Made by a program: the position numbers and the translations under genes. Below are positions 1 through 8,592 of a stretch of 64,000 nt of DNA, piece by piece (the stretch's first letter is position 1; each line of letters begins with the position of its first letter). Source of the DNA: Neisseria canis (GTDB lineage: Bacteria; Pseudomonadota; Gammaproteobacteria; Burkholderiales; Neisseriaceae). The notes beneath the pieces were generated by a model. The model had not been told where the DNA came from. It was given only the letters and a program-made list of their open reading frames with translations, and made no database searches. The stretch spans positions 2,170,001 through 2,234,000 of the forward strand of contig NZ_LR134313.1 in NCBI RefSeq assembly GCF_900636765.1. Reading direction: 5' to 3'.

Positions 1-2
1 CA

Positions 3-227
3 GAAATGGGAGATGCGGGTTCTCAATATGAAATTGCTCAAAGATTAATCAATGGGCACTTCATTCCAAAAAATGAGCTGGCTGCATTACGTTGGTATGA
101 ATCGGCAGCTGAAAATGGCATACAAGATGCCAATATACGATTGGTAGAGATTTATAGTAAAGGCACTTCAGAGATTCCTAAAAACAAAACAAAAAAACAA
201 TACTGGCAAAGTAAACTGCCTCAATAA
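3..227 (+). CDS. Sel1-like repeat protein, C-terminal part
   Basis: The frame is open from the window edge and contains an ATG at base 6, so this is probably the tail of a longer gene. The residues around AALRWYESAAENGIQDANIRL follow the Sel1/TPR pattern (A..W...AA..G...A...L), an alpha-helical repeat used for protein-protein contacts. About two repeats are visible, followed by a short lysine-rich tail. Sel1 proteins are frequent neighbours of Rhs and T6SS effectors, where some act as immunity or adaptor proteins. Since the next intact locus is a VgrG-Rhs gene, that role is possible here but not shown. The true start lies outside the window. Confidence 0.6.
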   Translation, partial: EMGDAGSQYEIAQRLINGHFIPKNELAALRWYESAAENGIQDANIRLVEIYSKGTSEIPKNKTKKQYWQSKLPQ

Positions 228-350
228 TTACGTATTACGGATTATAAATAAACAATCCTGCTATTATTAAAAGCCAAAAGGCTGTCTGAAAATATTGAAC
301 TGCACCCCAAAAGTTGGACACCCCTCCGACTAAAAAGGTGCAGTTTTCTT

Positions 351-704
351 ATGAACAAATATACACTAGACTTCAAATACCGAGCCGTACTCCATTATCA
401 CCAAGTGCACAGCCAACAGCGCACCGCAGAGCACTTCAACGTCTCGCGCACACACCTGCGCCGTTGGGTAGCCGCCTATCGGCAAGGCGGCATCGCCGCA
501 CTGCAACACCCTCAGGCGCACTCCATGAAAACCAAACGCAAAAACCCGTTTATCGTCGATAAGCCCGACCATGAAAAAACCCAAGCAAAGCTGATTGAAG
601 AGCTGCGTTATATGCGTGCGGAGAACGACTACCTAAAGCACATGAACGCCCTCAACGAAAAGGAAGGGAACGCCGCCAAAGCTGCGAAACCGTTCAAAAG
701 TTGA
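351..704 (+). CDS. IS3-family transposase OrfA
   Basis: This 117-residue protein has an N-terminal helix-turn-helix (residues about 20-45, RTAEHFNVSRTHLRRWVAAY) and a C-terminal coiled coil (residues about 75-105), the layout of IS3 OrfA DNA-binding subunits. OrfB follows in the -1 frame with a four-base overlap. An AAAAG run at about 696-700 fits the programmed frameshift that makes OrfAB in this family. OrfA itself looks intact, but its partner is broken, so the element should not move on its own. Confidence 0.85.
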   Translation: MNKYTLDFKYRAVLHYHQVHSQQRTAEHFNVSRTHLRRWVAAYRQGGIAALQHPQAHSMKTKRKNPFIVDKPDHEKTQAKLIEELRYMRAENDYLKHMNALNEKEGNAAKAAKPFKS

Positions 705-1284
705 GGGCGAAACACCCGCTGAAATATCTGCTGCACAGTGCCGGCATCCCCAAAAGCAGTTTCCATTACCCTATCGGCAAACCCGACCCCGATGCTGCGG
801 CCAAAACCGCAGTGAGCGAAGTATACCGCCAACACAAAGGCCGCTACGGTCAACGGCGGATTGCCGCCGTATTGTCGTGGAACAAAAAGAAAGTCGGGCG
901 CATTATGGGTTTATTGGGGTTAAAAGCCAAAGTCCGCAGCAAAAGAACCTATCGCCCGCAGGCTAAGGGGAAGCTTCGGCAAACATTCTCAATCGTGAAT
1001 TTAGTGCCGCCAAATCGCGAGATAAGTGGTTGACCGATGTGACCGAGTTTAAATGCACAGACGGCAAACTGTATTTATCGCCGATATTGGATGTGTTCAA
1101 TCGCGAGATTGTAGCCTATTCTTTAAGCCGCAGAGCGAACGGTGACATGGTAACGCAAATGTTGGATAACGCATTCGGCCGTCTGAAAGGGGCAACGCCG
1201 CTGCTGCATTCCGACCAAGGCGTACCGTATCGAACCGGTGCTTATCGGGCGAAATTGGCTGAGAACGGGATTGTGCAAAGCATG
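701..1284 (+). pseudogene. IS3-family transposase OrfB (DDE), frameshifted and truncated
   Basis: The first part (to about 975) encodes the HTH_21-like region with KGRYGQRRIAAVL. The second part, in another frame from about 982, reads NILNREFSAAKSRDKWLTDVT and then the first DDE aspartate and the LHSDQG motif. One frame change at about 975-984 separates the halves. The sequence ends after VQSMS, where the family normally continues to the catalytic glutamate, so the last acid of the DDE triad is missing. The gene is doubly inactivated: frameshift plus loss of the 3' end at the junction with the VgrG-Rhs gene. Confidence 0.85.
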
Positions 1285-1292
1285 TCGCTCAA

Positions 1293-4200
1293 GTGATGCT
1301 GTCGTTCATGCAGGGTAATCCCGACCGACCGTATATCTCGGGGGTGATGCACGACAGCTCCCACCCCGACCACGTTCCTGCCGACTGGAACACCCGCAAC
1401 GTGATCCGCACTTGGGCAAACAACAAACTGCGGATGGAAGACAAACAGGGTCAGGAACACATCAAACTGGCGACCGAATACGGCAAAACCCAACTCAACC
1501 TCGGCCATATCGTCGACAGCCAACGCCAAAAACGCGGCGACAACGGCGAAGGCTTCGAGCTGCGTACCGACAGCTGGGGCGCACTAAGGGCGGGTAAGGG
1601 TTTGTTTATCAGTGCCGATGCCCAAAATCAGGCTGCGGGGCAGGTGTTGGATATGTCGGAAACCGTCAAGCGTTTGGAAGAAGCATTATCGCTGGCCAAA
1701 CAGTTGGACGATGCGGCTAAAAATGCCAAGAACGATGCTACTGAAAGTCAGGCACAGAAGAACCAGCTGCAAAGCAGTTTGAAAGATCTGCAACATGCGG
1801 GCATCATCCATTCCGCACCGGGCGGCATCGCCACCTCCACCCCGCAGAGCCAGCTGCACACTGCCGGCAGCCATATCCATTGGGTCAGCGGCGGCGACAG
1901 CAATATCAGTGCCGGTAAAAACTTTACTGCTCACGCCCGGGAAGGGCTCAACCTGTTCGCCCAAAGCAAAGGCGCCAAACTCCAGGCCAATCAGGGCGCG
2001 GTGACGATACAGGCGCAAAACGACCGTATGCAGGTCAATGCCTTAAAAGATTTGGAACTCTCTTCCAGCAGCACCAAAGTGACGGTGGCGGGCAAGCAGG
2101 AAGTGATGATTACCGGCGGCGGGGGCAGCTATATCCAGCTGAAAGACGGCGAAATCGTACTCGGTTCGCCCAAAATCGTGCGGGTTAAAGCACCGGCAAT
2201 GCCGGTGGGCGGCGGCGACAGTTTCAATTTCAACGGTTTCCCGCTGACCGATAAAATCTGTATTCCCTGTAAGATTGCCGAACTTACCGGCAAACCGGTC
2301 AATCCCGTTTCCGGTATCAAAGTGTTGCCCGATGAAACCGATTTCGCCTTTGACGGACTGGTACCTTTCGTTTGGAGCCGCAGTTACTTCTCCGATGTGG
2401 CCGAGTCCGGCTGGTTGGGGCAAGGATGGATTACCGCACTCAGCGCCAAACTCGAACGCATCGGCGGCCGCTTCAGCTATACCGATACCCAGGGGCGCAA
2501 CTTCAATCTGCCCGAACTGTCCGAAAGCGACGGACAAATGCTGTTTGAAGCCGAGCAGATCGTCTTCGAACGCATCGGCAACGGCAGCTATCAAATCAGC
2601 AGTCTCGACGGCAGCAGCAAACTGCACTTTGCGCCGCTGCATTTGAACGGCCATGACCGCAGCGGCAGCGGTAACGGTGTTTACCCCCTGATTCGTGTCA
2701 GCGACCGCTTCGGTAACGGTTACCGCATTGTGTATGACGACCATGGCTTACCCGCCTATGTGACCGACAGTCTTCAGCGCACCATCCGCTTCCACTTTAC
2801 CGATCTCCGGCCTGCGGATACGGAACATAGCCCCGTTTACCGTCTGACCCATGTCGCTCTGCAACAAGGTACGCAGCCGGATGATGCGGCAGACGAGATG
2901 TTGGTTGTTTACCGCTATGACGACAACGGCAACCTGAGCGAAGTCTATGACGGCCGTGGCCGTCTCCGCCGCCGTTTCGGCTATACCGGCTCGGTGATGA
3001 CGCAGCATCAAAACACTGCCGGACTGACCGCCTATTACGAATACGACCGTTACGATTCAGACGGCAAAGTGTTGCGCAGTTATACCGATGCCGGCGAAGA
3101 ATGGCGCTTTATCTACGCACCCGGCCATACCGAGATTACCGACGCCCTCGGCCGCACCGAACACCTGTATTTCGACCACCACAACGAAGTGGTTAAAAAA
3201 GTGTTTGCCGACGGCAGCAGTATCCTGACCGAACGCGACGCTTTAGGCCGCCCGGTCAAAGTAACCGACGAGATGGGACGGGAAACCCGCTACCGCTATA
3301 ACGAACAGGGCTTACTGGCCATGATCGGCGGCGAAGGCGGCCAAAACCAACATATCCGCTATAACCGACAACTCCGGCCGGTCGAAATTACCCGCCCGCA
3401 CGGCCATAAAACCCTGCTTGAGTACGACGCGCAAGGTCGGTTGGTCAAACAGAGCGACGGCAAAGGCCACGCGACCGCTTACCGCTACAATAACTACGGC
3501 CAGCCGGTACAGATTACCGATGCCAAAAACAACGGCTACTTCTTCGACTACGACGACAACCACCGTCTGAGCAGCACCACCGACTGCTCCGGCAAACAGA
3601 CCCGTTACCAATATGACGGCAAAGGCCGCGTCACTACCATCACCGATGCCGCCGGCGGCACCACCGCCTACCGTTACGACGCCGACGGCCGACTGGAACA
3701 CACCACTTATCCCGACGGCAGCAGCGAGCATTACCACTATGACGAAGCGGGCCGTCTGAAAGCCCATACCGACGCCGCCGGCAACCGTACCGAATACGCC
3801 TACAACAGCGACAACCAACCTACCGAGCGCACCAACGCCCTGGGCGATACCTTCCGCTACCGCTACGATGCCGCCCGCCGTCTGACCGAACTCATCAACG
3901 AAAACGGCGACAGCTACCGTTTTGCCTACGACGAACGCGACCGTTTGACCGCCGAAACCGGTTTCGACGGCCGGGCCACCGAATACACCTACAACCCCGC
4001 CGGCGAACTCGTACAGGAAAACCGCTACGGCCAAACCCACCGCTTCGGCAACCACCGCCGCGAACTGCTGCAAACCACCGTCTACCACCGCGACCGCCTC
4101 GGCCGCATTACCCAAAAAGACAGCCATTGTGCCGGCAGCAGCCAAAGCCGGAGCAGCCGTTACTACTACGACAAACTCAACCGGCTCACCCGCGCCTTCA

Positions 4201-5960
4201 ACGACCACAGCGAGATCCGCCTCAGTTACGATACTGACGGCCTGCTGACAAAAGAACGGTTCCGCCCCCTCAGCGAACCCATCCGCCTCGACATTCTGCA
4301 ACCGCACAACAGCGAAGGCGAAAAAGTCACCGAATACCGTTACGACATCCTCGGCAACCGCACCCAAACCATCCTGCCGACGGGCGAAACCCTCAACTAC
4401 CTCTACTACGGCAGCGGCCATCTGCACCACATCAACCTCGACGGCGACACCATTACCGATATCGAGCGCGACGACCTGCACCGCCCCGTATCCAGAAGCG
4501 CCGGCAAACTGCACACCCGCCTGATCTCAGACCCCTTAGGCCGTCTGAAAGAACAGCTGGTACAACTCGAAGCACCCGGCGGCAAAGCCACCGAGCCGAA
4601 AGGCCTGATGAAACGCCGTTACCATTACGATACCAACGGCAATCTGGTTCAAACCGAAGACCGACACCACGGCAATAAAGACTACGCCTACGACCCGCTG
4701 GGCAGGATTACCCGAGCCGGCGACGAACGCTTCGCCTTCGACCCCGCCCACAATATCAGCGGCGACGGTGTCAAAGTGGCCGGCAACCGCCTCACCGACT
4801 ATAACGGCATCCACTATGTTTATGACCCGCTGGGCAACCTGAGCGAACGCCACAACCACGCCACGGGCGAAAGCCAGTATTACCGCTACGATGCCGACAA
4901 CCAGTTAACAGAAGCACGTATCGAACAAGAGGGAAGGCGGTCTGAACACTGGCACTACCGCTACGATGCCTTAGGCAGAAGGGTCAGCAAACAGAACGCC
5001 CGCAACCAAACGGAGACCCGTTTCCTATGGGAAGGCAGCCGCCTGTTGCAGGAATACGGCGATAAAGCGACCTATACTTACGTTTATACCGAACAGGGAA
5101 GCTACGAACCGTTGGCACAAATCGTTCAGACGGCCAACCGGGACGGCAGCAAAGCCGACAGACAGATTCTGTACTACCACAACGACCAAATCGGCATTCC
5201 GCGCGAGATGACGGATGCGGAAGGCAACATCGTTTGGCGTGGAGAATACAGCGGTTGGGGCAAACTGAATAATGCAGAGGGTACGAACCTGAAAGAAGAC
5301 GTGCATCAGCCGTTCCGCTTACAGAACCAGTATGCGGATGAAGAGACGGGGCTACACTACAACTTCTTCCGTTATTACGATCCGAACTGTGGGCGGTTTA
5401 CGCAGCAGGATCCGATTGGGTTGATGGGGGGGATGAATGTTTATCTCTTTGGTTCAAATACACAAATATGGACAGATTTCTTAGGACTTCAATCTAAAAA
5501 TGAATGTAATGGTATAAATAACAAGGGATTAGAGGATTTGGCTAATGGAACTTCTATAAATTATTCGGCAGCTCTCGGGCTTGGATTAACGGGAGCTCAA
5601 CAATATTCAGGCTGTGGGAAGGTTACTCACACATTAGGAAGAACTGTTGGAGCGGGATATGAAGCATATGTAACAAAAGATATTATTGCATCGGATAAAC
5701 CGGATGGAAGATTTCTTGAGGGATGTATTGCTGCAGGCCAAGGTAGGGTTATTCAAGCTTGCGGGGGATATTCTTGGTCTGGTAAAAAGTTTTTTGGTTC
5801 TATTCGTGCAGGGTATGGAAGTGCAGGTAAAATTGGTATAACAGATGGATGGCAAGAAACGTCTTATCCCATACCTAATCCGGTTCCGGAAATAAATGCG
5901 CCTACTCCCAATATAGACTTCAATGGAGCTTTTCAACAATGGGGCAATATTTATAGATAA
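1293..5960 (+). CDS. VgrG-Rhs polymorphic toxin, N-terminally truncated
   Basis: The reading frame is already open upstream (VAQ before the GTG), so the start given is only the first possible one and the real N-terminus was lost to the IS3 junction. Residues about 1-310 match the C-terminal half of VgrG: gp5-like beta-helix and DUF2345 with a short coiled coil at about 110-155. Residues about 340-430 are the Rhs N-terminal region, followed by some thirty YD repeats (YDADGRLEH, YDEAGRLKAH). The Rhs core ends with the self-cleavage type motif GRFTQQDPIGLMGG at about residues 1,368-1,381. The last 155 residues are an AT-rich variable tip, rich in Gly, Ala, Ser and Cys, with a Pro-rich end. In this family the core encapsulates the tip, which is released as the toxin, and VgrG delivers it by type VI secretion. 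Without the gp27-like half, delivery from this copy is doubtful. Confidence 0.85.
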   Translation: MMLSFMQGNPDRPYISGVMHDSSHPDHVPADWNTRNVIRTWANNKLRMEDKQGQEHIKLATEYGKTQLNLGHIVDSQRQKRGDNGEGFELRTDSWGALRAGKGLFISADAQNQAAGQVLDMSETVKRLEEALSLAKQLDDAAKNAKNDATESQAQKNQLQSSLKDLQHAGIIHSAPGGIATSTPQSQLHTAGSHIHWVSGGDSNISAGKNFTAHAREGLNLFAQSKGAKLQANQGAVTIQAQNDRMQVNALKDLELSSSSTKVTVAGKQEVMITGGGGSYIQLKDGEIVLGSPKIVRVKAPAMPVGGGDSFNFNGFPLTDKICIPCKIAELTGKPVNPVSGIKVLPDETDFAFDGLVPFVWSRSYFSDVAESGWLGQGWITALSAKLERIGGRFSYTDTQGRNFNLPELSESDGQMLFEAEQIVFERIGNGSYQISSLDGSSKLHFAPLHLNGHDRSGSGNGVYPLIRVSDRFGNGYRIVYDDHGLPAYVTDSLQRTIRFHFTDLRPADTEHSPVYRLTHVALQQGTQPDDAADEMLVVYRYDDNGNLSEVYDGRGRLRRRFGYTGSVMTQHQNTAGLTAYYEYDRYDSDGKVLRSYTDAGEEWRFIYAPGHTEITDALGRTEHLYFDHHNEVVKKVFADGSSILTERDALGRPVKVTDEMGRETRYRYNEQGLLAMIGGEGGQNQHIRYNRQLRPVEITRPHGHKTLLEYDAQGRLVKQSDGKGHATAYRYNNYGQPVQITDAKNNGYFFDYDDNHRLSSTTDCSGKQTRYQYDGKGRVTTITDAAGGTTAYRYDADGRLEHTTYPDGSSEHYHYDEAGRLKAHTDAAGNRTEYAYNSDNQPTERTNALGDTFRYRYDAARRLTELINENGDSYRFAYDERDRLTAETGFDGRATEYTYNPAGELVQENRYGQTHRFGNHRRELLQTTVYHRDRLGRITQKDSHCAGSSQSRSSRYYYDKLNRLTRAFNDHSEIRLSYDTDGLLTKERFRPLSEPIRLDILQPHNSEGEKVTEYRYDILGNRTQTILPTGETLNYLYYGSGHLHHINLDGDTITDIERDDLHRPVSRSAGKLHTRLISDPLGRLKEQLVQLEAPGGKATEPKGLMKRRYHYDTNGNLVQTEDRHHGNKDYAYDPLGRITRAGDERFAFDPAHNISGDGVKVAGNRLTDYNGIHYVYDPLGNLSERHNHATGESQYYRYDADNQLTEARIEQEGRRSEHWHYRYDALGRRVSKQNARNQTETRFLWEGSRLLQEYGDKATYTYVYTEQGSYEPLAQIVQTANRDGSKADRQILYYHNDQIGIPREMTDAEGNIVWRGEYSGWGKLNNAEGTNLKEDVHQPFRLQNQYADEETGLHYNFFRYYDPNCGRFTQQDPIGLMGGMNVYLFGSNTQIWTDFLGLQSKNECNGINNKGLEDLANGTSINYSAALGLGLTGAQQYSGCGKVTHTLGRTVGAGYEAYVTKDIIASDKPDGRFLEGCIAAGQGRVIQACGGYSWSGKKFFGSIRAGYGSAGKIGITDGWQETSYPIPNPVPEINAPTPNIDFNGAFQQWGNIYR

Positions 5961-5975
5961 CAGGATTATATTTAA

Positions 5976-6251
5976 ATGAAGGTATTTTTTATAGTAATTA
6001 TTGTAGTTTTAAATTTAATTTATTTTTTTTCGTTATATAAACTGGCAAAAGAAATAGATAACGATATGTATTTTTTAGATTTTATAACAATGAATAGAAA
6101 GTATGAGTCTATTGCATATAAATTGTTAATAAATAGAAGTTTTTATGACTCACATCGCTCTAAATATGCACGATTAGTAAAATATACTTTTTTACCTTCA
6201 CATATCAGTATTGCTATTTTTTTTGTTATTGCCTTATTTTTTAGAAAATAA
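5976..6251 (+). CDS. Putative immunity protein, two membrane segments
   Basis: This 91-residue ORF starts 15 bases after the Rhs stop, with CAGGA upstream of the ATG. A hydrophobic helix at residues 3-22 and another at about 72-89 flank a basic, tyrosine-rich middle, giving a membrane hairpin. The position directly behind the variable tip is where Rhs immunity genes lie, so it probably protects against the tip of the preceding gene. It has no recognisable family. The same size and topology recur at 10,245-10,523 and, in a longer form, at 7,772-8,122. Membrane location suggests that the toxin acts on or through the inner membrane. The gene is strongly AT-rich compared with the Rhs core. Confidence 0.6.
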   Translation: MKVFFIVIIVVLNLIYFFSLYKLAKEIDNDMYFLDFITMNRKYESIAYKLLINRSFYDSHRSKYARLVKYTFLPSHISIAIFFVIALFFRK

Positions 6252-6378
6252 TAAGACATTACATTAATTGGCACGCTTGGGTAGTTTTAATAAGAGACTA
6301 ATGTGATTTAATATCATTAGTGGGTCGATGAAACATAGATTATAACTACATAAATAGACTTGAATTGGAGTTTTAGTA

Positions 6379-6999
6379 ATGATTAGAAATTTGTCTGTTT
6401 TAATGTTATTTTTATGTGGGTGTTCGTCTAATTTAATAGAAGAAAAAACGAATTTATTAGATGAAACAAAGATACAGGAGGTTGTTTCTAAGGAAGATTT
6501 AAATTTGTTTATTAATCTTCAAGCAGATGAGGATGTGCAATACTTAATTAAGAGTGCTAACGCTGCCACAGTAAATGGGTTTAGAATTTTGTATTCTAAA
6601 CCGGGGGAAATAATAATCATCAAAGATAAAACTGTGTTAGCAAGAATTGGAGATAAACAAAGGGTTTTTTATAATGGAAATTATGCACCCATTGCAAGTA
6701 ATCAAGTAATATTAAAAAATAACCTTTTAATATATTCAAATAATCATAATGATTTTATCGATTATGGAATAGATGGTATAGATATTGTATCAAAAAATGA
6801 TTTACCATTCTTTAATCATATAAGTGATAAAGATAAAGCACAAAAAACTGCATCATATGTGAATGGTCAGCTATGTCGAAATCTGCATCCAGAGCTTTCT
6901 ACAGCCGCTTGCTGTAATGGAAAAGGATATAGATTTTCTTTTGAAAGCGGGTGGAGTGAGGATCCAAAAATAACAATAAAGTGTAAGGCACTAAATTAA
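6379..6999 (+). CDS. Predicted lipoprotein of unknown function
   Basis: This 206-residue protein has a clear lipoprotein signal (MIRNLSVLMLFLCGCSS, Cys at about residue 15 or 17) and an SD sequence (GGAG) nine bases before the ATG. The mature part has four cysteines near the C-terminus and no motif I recognise. It lies within the toxin island, behind the first tip/immunity pair, and shares their low GC. It could be a second, periplasm-facing immunity protein or the leftover partner of a lost cassette. No function can be assigned from sequence. Confidence 0.5.
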   Translation: MIRNLSVLMLFLCGCSSNLIEEKTNLLDETKIQEVVSKEDLNLFINLQADEDVQYLIKSANAATVNGFRILYSKPGEIIIIKDKTVLARIGDKQRVFYNGNYAPIASNQVILKNNLLIYSNNHNDFIDYGIDGIDIVSKNDLPFFNHISDKDKAQKTASYVNGQLCRNLHPELSTAACCNGKGYRFSFESGWSEDPKITIKCKALN

Positions 7000-7278
7000 T
7001 AGTGAGCAGTATTTAAACAGCTTTATTTTTGCTTGCGGACAGGCCTATGCCTGTCTGAAACCTCTTTATTTACGCTAGCATGGCTCATATCTTTACATAT
7101 TTTATGCCGTTCAACTATGCCTGTTAAAGCCTATCAACTCTCTTTCGCTCATTTTAGCCATTCTCTTTCCATCATCCCCTTTTCCGTCACAGAATCCGTT
7201 AACCTGCCCTTTATCGCCTATGAAATTTGTTGATTCTCTTGGGAGAATAGAAAAATATAGAATATTCGGTATCTTTAA
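7000..7278. other. Non-coding stretch between toxin cassettes
   Basis: No convincing gene is seen. It holds one DNA uptake sequence with a small hairpin at 7,038-7,059. A 66-codon ORF at 7,033-7,233 has no ribosome binding site and begins inside that hairpin. An in-frame stop at 7,276-7,278 closes the frame just before the next toxin tip. Confidence 0.5.
7038..7059 (+). repeat. DNA uptake sequence with self-complementary flank
   Basis: TGCCTGTCTGAA at 7,048-7,059 is preceded by GACAGGCCTA, so the two form a short hairpin. The same arrangement occurs at 18,629-18,649 between the lysine-rich gene and hisD. It is one of few uptake sequences inside the otherwise DUS-poor island. Confidence 0.7.
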
Positions 7279-7758
7279 GAGATTCTAACTAGTATTAGAT
7301 CTGAGCTAAAAACTGAATGTATAAAAGGAAAAAGAGGACATGCTACCATTTACGCTTCAGGAGGCTCTTATGGCGTAGGAGGTATTGTTGGATCCAATGG
7401 TTCAGATGTAACATTTGAAGATAAGTTAGACCATATTGATCCTAATGTTTTTAATGGATTGTATTCTGAAGGTGGTGGAAATATTACTTTCATAAAAGGA
7501 ATAGGTTTAGGAAGTACTAAACTTGGGCAAGCAAAGTCTAAAGGTTTGCTTACAATATATGATAGAGGGTATTCTGTTGAGTTAGCCGCGAACGGAGGGA
7601 AGTCTACTGTTACTTCCTCATACATAGAATCGTGTCAAGAAAAACCTAAAGTTAATTGTGCGAAATGCCAATATCCAAATAACTATCCAATAGAGAATTT
7701 GCCTCCAGTTCCTAATGTTTCTATTAACGAAATGATTCGAATGGTTCCCTATTATTGA
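7279..7758 (+). pseudogene. Displaced Rhs toxin tip (orphan C-terminal domain)
   Basis: The frame is open from just after a stop at 7,276 and has no ATG until 7,459, so it cannot start properly. It encodes about 160 residues with Gly/Ser-rich segments (YASGGSYGVGGIVGSNGS), three late cysteines and a Pro-rich C-terminal tail (NLPPVPN). This resembles in style the tips at the ends of the two Rhs genes here. A membrane protein follows 13 bases later. The arrangement is that of an orphan tip stored behind a main rhs gene, usable only after recombination onto a core. The Rhs core part is missing altogether. Confidence 0.55.
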
Positions 7759-7771
7759 ATTAGATTAGAAC

Positions 7772-8122
7772 ATGTTAGAAATTTTTTTCATATTAATAAT
7801 TTTATCTTTTTATTGGATTTTTTTGATTTATGTTAATGGCAAAGCTAAGAATTTAGTTGAGTCAATCAGAAAACATCCGGAATTAGATAAAGTATGTGGC
7901 TATCCCTCAAATACTTATTTTTTTTGGGAGTTTATTAGATTAGATTACAGTTTTGCTATTTTTTTATGGAAGAATAAACAGATGCCCAAAATATTAGAAT
8001 TTGATTTTAAGGAATACAGTTTAATCAGAAATCTTGCTATTTTCATAATTTGGTTAGAAGTATTACGAGGTTTATTTATTATATTGATATTTATTTTTCA
8101 TCAAAAAAATTATAGTATTTGA
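7772..8122 (+). CDS. Putative immunity protein, membrane-embedded
   Basis: This 116-residue protein starts 13 bases after the orphan tip. It has an N-terminal hydrophobic helix (residues about 3-22), a polar middle with Tyr/Phe-rich stretches, and a C-terminal hydrophobic helix (about 88-110). The topology copies that of the 91- and 92-residue partners at 5,976 and 10,245, though sequence identity is low by eye. Position and AT content point to immunity for the tip at 7,279-7,758. It matches no family I know. Confidence 0.55.
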   Translation: MLEIFFILIILSFYWIFLIYVNGKAKNLVESIRKHPELDKVCGYPSNTYFFWEFIRLDYSFAIFLWKNKQMPKILEFDFKEYSLIRNLAIFIIWLEVLRGLFIILIFIFHQKNYSI

Positions 8123-8210
8123 TATTTTAGTATTCATACTTATTGCTAATATAAGTTAAATCATTTTTTTCGAAAAACTTATTTGTTAAATTTTATGTAA
8201 TGGATTTTAT

Positions 8211-8573
8211 ATGATTACAAATTTCTATATTATTTCTGCTGTAGCATTAAGTATGAATTTTCAATCAGCTTTTTCATTTTCAAAGCAGGATGAACAGAGT
8301 CTTAATACAGTGCAGACTAGTTCATTGATAACAGCTCAAGGAAAAATAATTAGTGAGGTTTTTAGTGACTGTACGCAGTACGATTTTGAATCGGCAGTCA
8401 AATCATTTACAGTTGTTGCAAGGTTAGATAGTTCAGGTTATGTTGAACAAACTTGGAATGATAAAAATGATGAGTTTTCGTTATGTGTAGAAGAAAAAAT
8501 TCAAAGAAAATTTATATTTCAGCCCCCAAAAACTCCTTTTTTTACTGCTTTTGAATTTAAATTTGAAGAGTAA
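8211..8573 (+). CDS. Secreted protein, possibly TonB C-terminal-like
   Basis: The protein has 120 residues with a probable signal peptide (hydrophobic residues 4-22, cleavage near SAFSFS). The mature part contains two cysteines and a segment VVARLDSSGYVEQTW...CVEEKIQRKFIFQPP. It recalls the C-terminal fold of TonB/TolA-like proteins, where G-x-V is followed by a conserved Cys-containing helix and an F-x-PP strand. This is a weak resemblance. It sits between two cassettes and just before the second Rhs core fragment, so it may be a periplasmic immunity protein. Its export would fit a toxin acting in the envelope. Confidence 0.5.
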   Translation: MITNFYIISAVALSMNFQSAFSFSKQDEQSLNTVQTSSLITAQGKIISEVFSDCTQYDFESAVKSFTVVARLDSSGYVEQTWNDKNDEFSLCVEEKIQRKFIFQPPKTPFFTAFEFKFEE

Positions 8574-8592
8574 TTATTACTTTCATTACTGA

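Larger units (their letters stand above)
298..1284 (+). mobile_element. IS3-family insertion sequence, 3'-truncated
   Basis: The left end carries an IS3-type terminus (TGAACTGCACCCCAAAAG...) just before orfA. OrfA and orfB follow with the usual -1 overlap. The element stops abruptly at about 1,281-1,287, where transposase codons give way to VgrG codons. No right inverted repeat or target duplication is visible. The end position is set by the loss of transposase similarity and is good to about ten bases. This is a dead remnant that forms the left border of the toxin island. Confidence 0.8.

Noticed and set aside
3312..4514. 400-codon open frame on the minus strand inside the Rhs core
   Set aside because: It is the antisense shadow of GC-rich YD repeats, with an Ala/Val-rich, motif-free composition; similar shadows occur in the other core copies.
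7033..7233. 66-codon ORF between toxin cassettes
   Set aside because: It starts inside an uptake-sequence hairpin, has no ribosome site and no recognisable domain.
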